Assembly (NCBI GenBank): GCA_015183035.1
Contig: JACZZP010000014.1
Location: forward strand, 1,736,001 to 1,800,000
Origin: Meloidogyne chitwoodi
Taxonomy: Eukaryota > Nematoda > Chromadorea > Rhabditida > Meloidogynidae
Direction of reading: 5' to 3'
Length of the DNA stretch: 64,000 bases
Numbering within the stretch: position 1 is the first letter of the stretch; each line of letters starts with the position of its first letter. Of this stretch, positions 15,401 to 24,973 are shown piece after piece. The translations under genes were made by a program, and so were the position numbers. The notes beneath the pieces were generated by a model that was given only the letters and a program-made list of their open reading frames with translations, ran no database searches and was not told the origin of the DNA.

Positions 15401-15700
15401 GTGTTGATATTTTGGGTATAAAAAATATTAATTTTTCAAATTTTTTTTCAGAAGCATTTTCAGCTAAATCACGTTCTGATTTATCTCCAAAACCACTGGG
15501 TATTTTTTTAAATTTTTTTAATTTTTAAAAATTTAAAAAAAGTGATCTCTTCATTGTTTCAATCAACAATTTGTATCAGTGAACACTTGTTCGGAGCTGC
15601 TTTAGTAGCAATTGGATTTTTAGTGTTTTGTTTTCCTTTGATCACCGGATTGCTTATTTGGCGTCAACGTAAAATTGCAAAAATAAGTTGGAATCGATGA
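12411..15700 (+). CDS. ZP-domain cuticlin-type transmembrane protein
   Basis: Cuticlins are ZP-domain proteins that are secreted, cleaved and polymerised into cuticle layers such as alae. About eleven exons join in frame. Residues 1-20 form a hydrophobic signal peptide (MALLLFTLILFCLFLVV). The ZP domain follows with spaced cysteines: DCLEERVKLTFQTQRPFTGR, YRCTCFYM, MPLCTYTVRRGS, VWQCDSD, the cuticlin signature HNCFVDDGAGKDRKPL, and YFQCAVSTCMI. A furin-type site (NRRRRTTQ) comes after the domain, then an acidic Asn/Glu-rich stretch. A single transmembrane helix near the C-terminus (FGAALVAIGFLVFCFPLITG) is followed by a short basic tail ending KISWNR. This is the complete layout expected of a membrane-anchored cuticlin precursor; the exact paralogue cannot be named. 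Three introns are filled with the AAATCAGAATTTT repeat. Confidence 0.93.
13010..13255. repeat. Dispersed TCAGAATTTT repeat block 1
   Basis: About a dozen degenerate copies of AAATCAGAATTTT at irregular 15-30 base spacing inside a ZP-gene intron. Confidence 0.8.
13617..13800. repeat. TCAGAATT repeat block 2 (ZP intron)
   Basis: A near-tandem array of AAAATCAGAATTAATT and AAATCAGAATTTTTAA, with a period of about 17-19 bases, filling the intron between the CTCFYM-type exon end and the EADKVVTN exon. The 62-codon open frame across it is a product of the repeat. Confidence 0.85.
14026..14200. repeat. TCAGAATT / TCAGAACATT repeat block 3 (ZP intron)
   Basis: Alternating AAATCAGAACATTC and AAATCAGAATTTTTAA units inside the next intron of the same gene. 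Confidence 0.8.
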
Positions 15701-16299
15701 GGAAGAAAAAAAAACAATTTTTTGGTCAAAAAAAGTATTTTTTCTTTATTTTTTTTTTGTTTTTATTTAATTAAATATATCCCAATATTTTCCTGAAAAT
15801 TAATTATTTTTTCTACCTTTTATTTTGAATGATTTAAGAACAAAAAATTAAATAAAATAATTAATTTTTTGTCTAAGGAAGGCCACACATTTGAGTTTTT
15901 TAAAGGACAAGGCTAAAATTAAAATAAAAAAAAACTTTTCCCTTCCTTATTGTGAGAACTATCAATTTTCTTTTATATTCACCCTAATGGCGCCGATTTT
16001 GATGGACAAGGTTGAAAATAAAAATAGGCAAAAAAATAATTTAAATATTAGCTCTAAAATGAAGAGAAAGGAAGAGTCACTCCAAAAGATCAACATAAAA
16101 CAACTTTTTATTATTTTCTTATGTAAAAAACAGAATTCTGATTTTTTAAAAGTTGTTAAAAACAGAATTTCTGATTTCTTCTGAATGTTGTGGTTGTTAA
16201 AAAACAGAATTTTAATTTTCTGATTTTTTAAGTTTATTTAAATCAGAAGAATTCTGATTTTTGATCTTACGGTACAAAACAAAAAAAAACTTTTTTAAA
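15701..16299. other. Convergent 3' region ZP gene / smu-1
   Basis: This is the space between the stops of two convergent genes. It holds both 3' UTRs and, at 16126-16262, more TCAGAATT repeat units in both orientations. The 97-codon frame at 15891-16184 shows no recognisable similarity and is AT-driven. Confidence 0.55.
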
Positions 16300-19200
16300 T
16301 CAAACAGCCTTCCAAAGTTTAAGAAGAGCATCCTCTGCAAAAGTAGCCACCAAATTTTGATGTGGGTGATGGGCTATTCCAATAATTGTTGAATCATGTA
16401 TCTTTAAAAAATAAATTAATTTATTTAAATTAAAATAAATAAATTAATTAAATTAAATTAAAAAAAACCTCAATTGTACTTTCAAGTTGACCACTAATCA
16501 TAGAAAAACAATAAAGAACTCTATCTTCACCTACACAATAAATCCATTCAGCTTCTGGAGAAGGACAAGCAACAAGAAAATCTCCTTTTTCACGTTTTCC
16601 GCTTGTTAGAGTTTTTACTACCTTTTTTTTAATAAATTAAATAATTTAAATTATTTAAAAACCTGTCCTTGTAAATTACAAACAAATATTGTATTACTTC
16701 TATTACAAATAAGAAATTGATCATTTGATTTTGGTAATAAATTGATACTCATTACTGGGACTTCTTGTTGTACACGAAATGTATTTATGCATTCCATTGA
16801 TTTTAAATTCCAAACCTTTAACAAAATATATTCTGATTTTTTGGATTTATTTAAATCAGAATTCTGATTTTTGGATTTGTTTAAATCAGAATTCTGATTT
16901 TTTTGAATTTATTTTAATTAGAATTCTGATTTTATAATTCTGATTTTATGATCTAAGAATTCTGATTGTTCTAAATTCATGATTTTAGAAGTATGTTCTG
17001 ATTTTATTATTCATTTAAATCAGAATTTTCTGTTTTTTATTATTTATTTAAACCAGAATTTGTTCTGATATTATAATTCTGATTTTATGATCTTTTTTTT
17101 TTTGGATTTATTTAAAAACAGAATTTTCTGATTATTCTGATTTTATTATTTATTTAAATCAGAACTACAGTAATTTAATGCTAACTCCCATTATAAGTAC
17201 ATTCAAAGGACTGGATGAATGGGTGCCTTATAAAAGTATTTTGATTGTCTAAAAATTAAATAAAAAAATACTTTAATAGTTCCATCAGCGCATCCACTAA
17301 CACATTGATGACAATCTTCAGTATATTTAACATCTGTTACATAAGAATTGTGTCCACGTAATTCTTTTAAACATTTTCCACTTTTCATACCATGAATTCT
17401 TTTTTTTAAATATTTAATTTAAATAAAATTTAAATTAAAAAAAACCTAATTAATTTATCAAAAGAAGAAGACAAAACATAACTAGAATCTTTAGAAAAAG
17501 AAACACTTGTAACACCTTAAAAAAATTAAAATTAAAAAAATAAAATTAAAAAGAAACCTTCTGAATGAGCATTTTCAAATCTTCTTAAACACTGTCCTGT
17601 TTGAATCTTCCAAATCTTTTTTTAGAAAAAAATATTTATTTTTTTTAATTTTATTAAAATGGAAGGAAATAAAAAAATATTTTTCTTCAATTTTAATAAA
17701 TAATTTTACCCAAAAATTTTTATTTTTCACAATTTTAAGTGAACAGACAAAAAATAAGACTTAAAATTTGAACACAAAAAAAATTCTGTTTGAAAATTCT
17801 CACCCAACTAAAAAAAAATTAATTAAAAAAACCTTAATTTTTCCTTCTTTAGAACCAGTTACAAGCATTTCAGAATCTCTACTAAAAGATAAACAAAGTA
17901 TAGCTGTATCCATCATCATAAAATTATCTTGTGCTTGATATTTTAAATCTTTTCTTAATTTCCCTGTTGAAAAATTCCAAACTTCAATAAATCCATCGGC
18001 TGAACCTGAAACTTAATTAAATTTTTTTTTCAATTAAAAAAATTTAATTAACCTGTTACCAAATATTGTCCATCCGGACTAAATTGAGCAGATTCAGGAT
18101 AATTTTTTGAGCCAAATTTCATTGTACGTGCTAAAGTTGTTGGATGTCTTTCATCTTCTTGTTCTTGAACAGCTGCTTTTCCTCTAAATAAATCAATTTG
18201 AGTGCCAGGGGGTAAAAGGCCTTGATGTTGTTGCCATTTTAATGCTTGAGCGAGTAGTGAAAGTAAACGAGAAGGAGGGACAACGTGGACCTCAGCAAAC
18301 AGAGACTAATTGAAAGAGTAAATAACATTAATTTAATTTATCCCTTCTTGCAAACATTTAAAAAAAATAAATTTATTAAAAAATCCAAAACCTGTGCAAT
18401 CGCTGCCCTTCTCTTTTCCTTTGACCCTCCTTCAGAATAAACCTCTCTCGGATCAAAATAAGTTTTTGCAACAAGATTTTCTAGTTTTGTGTGTCTTTCA
18501 GTGTCCATTTGTCTGAGTAAAGCCATTGGATCGGTCTGTTTTAAAATTAGTCTGGCAGACCCTAATTCACGTAATTCAACCAATTCAATAATTATCTTTA
18601 AATTTAAAATATTTTAAAAAATTTAAATTTAATTTTATTAATATTATAGTTAAAATTCTTCGAAAAAAGTCAAAAATGAGCTCGTCTCATAAAATTTGTG
18701 GACTTTGCTTATTTTAAACCTAGAACCTTAGTCTCGTACTGCGCTCTAATCCACTAGGCCATACACCTACTCTTACTTCATTTATTTTCATCTATGTTAA
18801 TTAATAAATTCTAGACATTTCGTCGAACAAAATTGCACGACATTTCGTCCCAACAGCAAAAAGTAGTTGGCTCGACTAACGAAATGTAGTTTTTTGCCGT
18901 AGGCGAAATGTCGTGCAATTTTGTTCGACGAAATGTCCAGTAAATTCTTCAAAAATTAAATAAACCTGTTCATATAAATCAATTAATTTCTTAGCAGGTA
19001 ACTTCAAAGGCTGTATTTGTTTAAGGACTGTATCCCAATGTCCATTAGTAATGTCATGAGTGAATTGGTCAATACTATCAACTAAAATTAAATTTTATTT
19101 AAAAAAAAATTAAATGTTTCAATTTTTGGCATTTATGCCCCTTCTGACAGGGAAAAGAAGTTTAAAAAAAAGAATTTTTAAAAATTATATTTTAATATTA

Positions 19201-19492
19201 CTCTAAAAAGGTAATCTTCTCTGTTTTTCCCAAAGATAATAAAATTAAATTTCTCAAAAATTTTTAAAAATTAATTAAACCTGTGTTAAGGGTTATATTT
19301 GTCTCATCCTGTAACACTGCCAACGTTCTTTTTTAAAAAATGAAATTAAAAAATATTTAAAAAATAACCTGTGAAGATTGTTTTCCTTTAAATATTGTTC
19401 TACCAATCTTACAACACTAAAAATAAAAATAATTTAAATTAATTTATTTAAAAAAAAGAATACTCTGCTGCCTCAATTTCTATTGAAGTCAT
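16300..19492 (-). CDS. smu-1: SMU-1, spliceosomal WD40 protein
   Basis: SMU1 is a spliceosome B-complex protein. With RED/SMU-2 it controls alternative splicing; the C. elegans gene was found as a suppressor of mec-8 and unc-52. The minus-strand exons give about 510 residues. The N-terminus is the LisH/CTLH module ([45 protein letters not shown]). A conserved linker follows: [58 protein letters not shown]. Then come WD40 repeats ([38 protein letters not shown], ending [18 protein letters not shown]). The match to human SMU1 is strong along the whole length. The start is the first Met, 349 bp downstream of the GRASP stop on the same strand. Introns carry a MITE, a tRNA-like fragment and TCAGAATT repeats. 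Confidence 0.97.
16845..17170. repeat. TCAGAATT repeat block in smu-1 intron
   Basis: About 15 copies of AATTCTGATTTTT, with TTTATTTAAATCAGAATT forming small inverted pairs, inside a smu-1 intron. On the transcribed (minus) strand they mostly read AAAATCAGAATT, the same sense as in the ZP gene. Confidence 0.8.
18716..18772 (-). repeat. tRNA-like SINE fragment in smu-1 intron
   Basis: The minus strand reads A-box-like TGGCCTAGTGGATTAGAGCG, then B-box-like GGTTCTAGGTT. The A-box side closely resembles the element at 26354-26430, suggesting one family. Confidence 0.5.
18811..18940. mobile_element. MITE copy 2 with CGACATTTCG inverted ends (smu-1 intron)
   Basis: The ends GACATTTCGTCGAACAAAAT and ATTTTGTTCGACGAAATGTC are exact reverse complements, extended inward by TGCACGACATTTCG and CGAAATGTCGTGCA. 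It shares its termini with the element at 11021-11160 but has a different centre. It lies entirely inside an intron. Confidence 0.85.
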
Positions 19493-19840
19493 TTAATTAA
19501 TCTCTTCTTTTTTTAAATTAAAATAAATTTAAAATAAATAAATTAAAATATTTAAACAATGATGAACAACAATTTTAAAATATAAAATTAAAAAAAATAA
19601 TTTACAATTTTATCTCATTTATTTAACAAATATTATATTAAAATATGTCCTCTTTACACTTTCCCGGACAAAAAAAATTAAATAAAATTTAATTTTTGGA
19701 TTTTTTCTTAACCAAAAAAATAAATTAATTATTAAATTTTAATTTAATAATAAAATCCAAACATTAACCAAACAAAATATTATAATTATTTTTGACAATT
19801 TTCTCTATTTTTATTATCACAATTTACACATCTATAATCC
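19493..19840. other. Spacer between GRASP stop and smu-1 start
   Basis: About 350 bp, AT-rich, on the transcribed (minus) side between two same-strand genes. It is short enough for a nematode operon. No coding signal; the plus-strand 68-codon frame at 19792-19998 overlaps the last GRASP exon and is not a gene. Confidence 0.55.
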
Positions 19841-22522
19841 TTATTTTAAGACAAAAAAGCACTTTTTTAATTTATTTTCTTCAGTTAAAGACTTTGAAAT
19901 TGCTGGACAGGCTGTTGAGAAGAAACAAAAACATCTTTAAAATTAAAAATTATTTAAAAATTATTAAATTTAGAAAAAATCAAAAAAGAAATTTTTAAAA
20001 ATTAAAAGAATCAGACTTTCAAAAGGTCCAAAAATCACCAAAATAAATTTCAAAAAAATTCAAAAATTGCTTACTTTGTTGCATTTGTTGTTTTTCTTTT
20101 TCATCATTATTAATTGTTTGTCCATAAATTTGTTGTTCAGTAATATTAGAATGTTGAATATTTGAAGAAGAAGAAGATATTTGCGTTTGTGGAGGAATTA
20201 CAAGACCAGAAATGCCAAGAGAAGAAAGTGGTGGCATTGGAAATGAAACTGGTGGAGAAGTTTGTTGTTGTTGTTGTAAAGGATTATTATAAATATAAGA
20301 AGAATACATATTATTTTGAGGAATATTACTTCCACCAACACTTGTTGAAGCTTTTAAAAATAAGAAAAATTAATTAATCTTTTCCAAAATTAAGTTAAAA
20401 ATATTTAAAATCTTATTTTTAATTTCCCAATTATTTTAAAAGAAAACTAGAACACAGGGAGATCCTAAAAATTAAAAAGAAAATATATTTACTTCTCAGT
20501 TTCGTGATTACTTAGTTTCACATTTTTAGGGTCAAGGTTCTCCCTACAACTATTTTTTATTTAAAAATAAATAAAATGGTAAAGTTGAGACATTTTTTGA
20601 ATTTAAAAGGTTAAATAGAATCGATAAATATAAAAAAATACTTTTTTAAATAATTTATCTAATTTTACTTGCCTTAAATTCAAAAAATGTCTCTCAAAAC
20701 TTTATCATTTTATTTTCTTAATTTTTAAAAATAAATATAAACCTGTAAAGAATGGTTGAATCGTCGGAACAGACGTATTTGCCAAAGTCTGTTGATTAAA
20801 TTGATTGGGAACTTCACGTTGATGTTCCCCAAACATTGATTGACTCTGTCCTTGATAATATTGTTGACCTTGTTGAAAACCTGCTCCAACTTGTCCTCCT
20901 AAAGAAGGAGGAGCGCCATAAGCCAAAAATGGTTGATAAGCACTTGTATTTATTGGAGGAGAAATTTGTTGATATTGAGTCGAAATTGGAGAAGAATATT
21001 GACTGAAATGTAATTGTGGATTTTGTGGAGGCATAGCAAACATTGGAGCGGGGGGAACAACAGATGATCCCCCTCTTTGTGGAAAAGAAGAATTATTTTC
21101 TTTATTTTCACTTTGTAATGGTTGTTGCAATTCTTTAATTTGTTGTTCAATTGAAATAGGCGGGGGAGGCATAATTAACTGTTGTGGTGGTGGTGGCATA
21201 CAAAGTGAATTATCCGATTGAACGGGCGGAGAAATTCCATTGATTGACTGTGGAACAAATTGTTGATTAAAACCAGTCGTAGTAGTAGTAGAAACGTTTT
21301 CCGTTTGAGGAAGAAGAAATTCGTTTGGATTTGGAAAACGTTTGGGCTCAGAATCAACAGGTTTAGGCATCTTTTAAAAACAAAAATAATTTTAAAAAAT
21401 TAGTTTAAAACTTTTACATTAACAAATTGGTCAATTTGAGGAATTCCGGTTTGTCCAGGCTGCATAATCACTGATGGTGTCTGTTGTCCTTTATTTGACT
21501 CCTCTACATTCAACAAAACAGAATTTTCGTTCGGCTGAGAACGATCAACAGAAACGGGAATTCTGTGTAAATATCCATAACCAATATCACAGCCCAAACA
21601 GCCTTCACCACCCCACGCCGAATTTGGAACTAAAGTAACTTCGCGAACATTGTCTGCTTCAATATTGTAAACATAAAGCTTTAGAAAGGGGGGAATTATT
21701 TAAAAAAATTAATTAATTAAAAAAACCTTTAAAGGTTTTCCAATATTTGATTGAACCAAAGCAATTAAATCATCTGCATGTTGTAATAATGATTCAGCCC
21801 CTAAAACATAGTCAGTATTTGATTGTAAACCAGCCAACTCTGCTGGGGAATTTGGCTGAATTGTGATAATATGCCAAACCTAAATAATTTATTTTAAATA
21901 AAACTTATGTTATCCTGAGATAATTGAGATTTTGGACATTTTAGAAAAGAAAACAAACATTTTGATTAGCACCATCAAAAGAACAAAAACGAATAGAAAC
22001 ACCCAAAAGTCCTTGACCTCCCCAGCCTTCTTTGGGAATTATTTGCGTTTGACGAACTGTCTGAGTTTTACTAAAATGATTAAAAATGAATAAATTGAAT
22101 AAAAAATAATAAAGATTTCCAATAAATAGGGCTATAATCAAAAAGAAATGTTAAAATTAAAATTGGGTCAACTCACAACTTTAAGGAAAATTTTAAAAAA
22201 TTTTAAAAAATACAAAACCTGTTATACACAGTTAACTCAAGAGGTCTATCCATATGTTGTTTTAATATTTCCTTAAAAGAATCGTTGTCTTTATCCTAAA
22301 ATAAATATTAAATTTAACAATTTAATTTAAAAAATAAACTAGGCGATCATTCCCAATTGCAACAATAAAATCAAAAAATGGTTCCAATCCTGCAGTTTGT
22401 CCAGGAGAATTTTCTTGAACCTAAAATGATAATTTTTTAAATTTAAAGTTAAAAAATACCCTAAGAACATGATATCCTTCTGTCCCTCCACCTGGAATTG
22501 GAACACTTTCTGAAGAACCCAT
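19841..22522 (-). CDS. GORASP: GRASP55/65 Golgi reassembly-stacking protein
   Basis: GRASP proteins tether Golgi cisternae and take part in unconventional secretion. The minus-strand exons give roughly 580 residues. The start is [13 protein letters not shown], with Gly2 available for myristoylation as in the family. Two PDZ-like GRASP repeats follow: first [20 protein letters not shown] with [17 protein letters not shown], second [20 protein letters not shown] with [20 protein letters not shown]. Both match GORASP1/2 closely. From about residue 260 the protein is low-complexity Pro/Gln/Asn/Ser-rich ([14 protein letters not shown]), like the SPR region of the family. The last two exons are less certain: I joined the Gln-rich exon ending near 20072 to a short exon at 19841-19911 ending at TAA. 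The first 5 exons are firm. Confidence 0.93.
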
Positions 22523-23238
22523 TTATTTATAACTTAATTATATTTATCTAAAAATTAAAAACACAAAACAGATTAAATAAAACATAAAGAAGCAGACGTG
22601 TAAACACAAACGTGTAAAACAGAAGCATTTCAACTTGCTAAATTTGTTGAATTTTTTCTCTGATTTTCTAGCTAATAATCTATCATTTTTTCATTCTCTT
22701 GTATTTTTCATTTTGAAGAATAGTTGAAATACCAACGGGACGGAATGGTTAGGCATAAAATCTAAAAACCTTTTGAGGCAAAATTTTAATTTTAGAGTCT
22801 CGAATGGAAAAAGATTTCTAAATTTATTTATCACTAAAATTCCTGTTTCTTTTATCTTAACTAAGTATTTAGATGTATAAATACTTGAAAGTTAAACTTG
22901 AATCATCTAAACATCAAAAAATCAGAATTAGAAATAATCAGAATTTAAATTCTTATACTCTAATTCCTTTTACACTTTAAACTTAACTTGTGAATCCTAA
23001 ACCCTTGGGTTTGCGACAAAATGTCATGGCCAAAATGTCATCGGCAAGAATTGAAATGTTTACTGTATTTCTTAATCTATTTTTCTTTGTTCTCTATAAC
23101 AAACACGTGTTCTTTCGCTATAAAAAATCCAAAATCCAGAATCTTAAAATTTTCATTTTTTAATTTACTTCTATTTTATCTTTTGTTTTCAATGAATTTT
23201 TATTGTAGTTTTTATTGTTTTAAAGATTTATTAGTCAA
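22523..23238. other. Divergent promoter region GRASP / RBM7
   Basis: About 715 bp between two divergently transcribed genes. It includes two TCAGAATT units at 22919-22945 and a doubled AAAATGTCATGGCC / AAAATGTCATCGGC motif at 23018-23045. No gene is evident; the plus-strand 101-codon frame at 23021-23326 runs out of frame into the RRM exon. Confidence 0.5.
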
Positions 23239-24439
23239 ATGGGGGAACTCAACGAGCAAAACGATCATTATGAACGCACACTTTATGTCTGTAATTTCGA
23301 TGAAAGAGTTGATCAGAAATTGTTAGAAGAGATTTTTGTTCAGGTTTATTTTTACTTTTTCTCTTTAAGATTTTACCAAATTTTAAAATTTTTATAGGCT
23401 GGTCCAATTGAATCGGTCACCGTTCGTGAAAAACTCGAAAAAATTTCTTCATCGGGAAAAAGCCCAGAAAAATTTCGTTTTGCATTTATTGAATTTTCAC
23501 ATGTTGAATCTGTCATTTTTGCATGTAAAATAATGGATGCAGTTGAATTATATGGAAGGAAGTTGAAAGTTACACCGAGGGACAACTCCAAACAAGTTTT
23601 TCTTTAATTTTTAAAATTTATTTTAAATTTTATTTTTAAAGAAAGAAATTTATACACAAAATGGAATGAGAGAAAAATCTTTAGAAATGCATCGTGAAAG
23701 ACATCAACAACGGGAAAGGAATAGATCAGATGGTTTTGAACAAAAACAGCAACTTTTTCGTTATCCAAATCAGCCAACTCCATCCAATGTAATATTTTAA
23801 ATTAAACATTTTTAACAAAAAAACGAAAATTAAAGCAACTCAGTGGAATTTCGCGAGTGTCGTGGTCAGCTCCTATTCCAGTAGAACGAGGTGGTGGACA
23901 ATCATTTTCTTCGTACAATGTATTTTTTTAAATTATTTAAAATTTTATTTATGGAATGTTTGTTTCATTCTGGGCCAAGTTTTTGATTTTTCCTGTACAT
24001 TAAAGTCCAGGCCCAAGCATTTTTGAGTATTATGGATTTTTGTTAGGCTTGGATTTTCCTGTAGTTCAGGCCCAAAATCCGGCCAAGGTTAATAAATTAA
24101 TCCCAGAGTCTAAAAGCCCAGGAAAATAGTCTAGGATTATTTTTAAAAAGTGTGTTAAATTGTCCATTTATTGAAGAAACTTTTTTAATATTTTTAAAAT
24201 ATTTTTTTCAGGCCAGTATTTTACCACCTCCTCCACCACCACCACCACTGCAACTCAATCAATTCCAATTTAATACACCAAGGACAAGTGAAGAGTACAA
24301 AACAGTGAAAAATTCAAAACAACAAAGAGCTAAAGGATGGCAAAAAGCTTCATATTCATATAAAGGGCAGTCAAACAATAAAAATCGAAATATTTCACAA
24401 CCTCAAAGACATAGTTGGCCTAAACCTTTTCAACGCTGA
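23239..24439 (+). CDS. RBM7: RRM protein, RBM7-like (NEXT complex)
   Basis: RBM7 is the RNA-binding subunit of the nuclear exosome targeting (NEXT) complex and also touches splicing factors. Five exons give about 262 residues, close to human RBM7 (266). A single N-terminal RRM covers residues 13-95: RNP2-like RTLYVCNFDERV, the helix QKLLEEIFVQAGPIESVTV, RNP1-like FRFAFIEFSHVESV, and the last strand ELYGRKLKVTPR. FVQAGPI and LYGRKLKV are typical of the RBM7/RBM11 group. The rest is basic and low complexity, with a proline run (LPPPPPPPPPLQ) and a C-terminus rich in Gln, Asn and Lys. The RBM7 assignment rests on the RRM; other single-RRM proteins remain possible. Confidence 0.82.
23936..24150. 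repeat. GGCCCA-rich dispersed repeat (RBM7 intron)
   Basis: The intron contains repeated pieces such as AAAGTCCAGGCCCAAG, CTGTAGTTCAGGCCCAAA and GTTAATAAATTAATCCCAGAG. A related stretch with AGTACAGGCCCAGAC and AAATTAATAAATTAAACC lies at 31085-31215 in the RRP1 intron. Together they suggest a degenerate dispersed repeat. Confidence 0.5.
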
Positions 24440-24973
24440 GAGAATTTAAAGGTTTTGATTTATTTAATTAAATAAAAAAAAAATCCCTCATCTTTTCTTT
24501 TAATTTTGATTGTAATAAATTTGGTTTTTGTTCCCCCACAATTTTATGTTAAAAAAATGGCCAGGCCAAAAATATATTTGCTTTTATTTTTATTAAAATT
24601 CTCTTTTTTTGCCGAATAAAATTAAAAAAAAAATTATTTTTTAAAATATTTTGGTTATTTTGTTAGAATATTAACTTTTTGGAATATGTTGACCAACAAA
24701 ATTAATTAAACATCCATTAAATAATTACTAAAAAATTATAGAATTTTATAATCAATTTTTTTCAATTAATGGTTTAAAAGTAAGAGGAATTCTCGTCCAT
24801 TTTATTTTTAATAATTCTTTTTGTAAAATGAGAGGAATAAATATGTATGAAACAATGGGGGGAATATAGATCACATTACCCTAAAGATAAAAATCTTTAA
24901 AAAATATTCCATTTAGCTTTATTTAATATAAAAATAAAATAAAAACAACCTTTCTTCTTTAAAAAATAATTTT
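24440..24973. other. Convergent 3' region RBM7 / prp-17
   Basis: About 530 bp between two convergent stops, AT-rich, with AATAAA-like sites on both strands. No coding sequence or repeat is seen. Confidence 0.55.
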
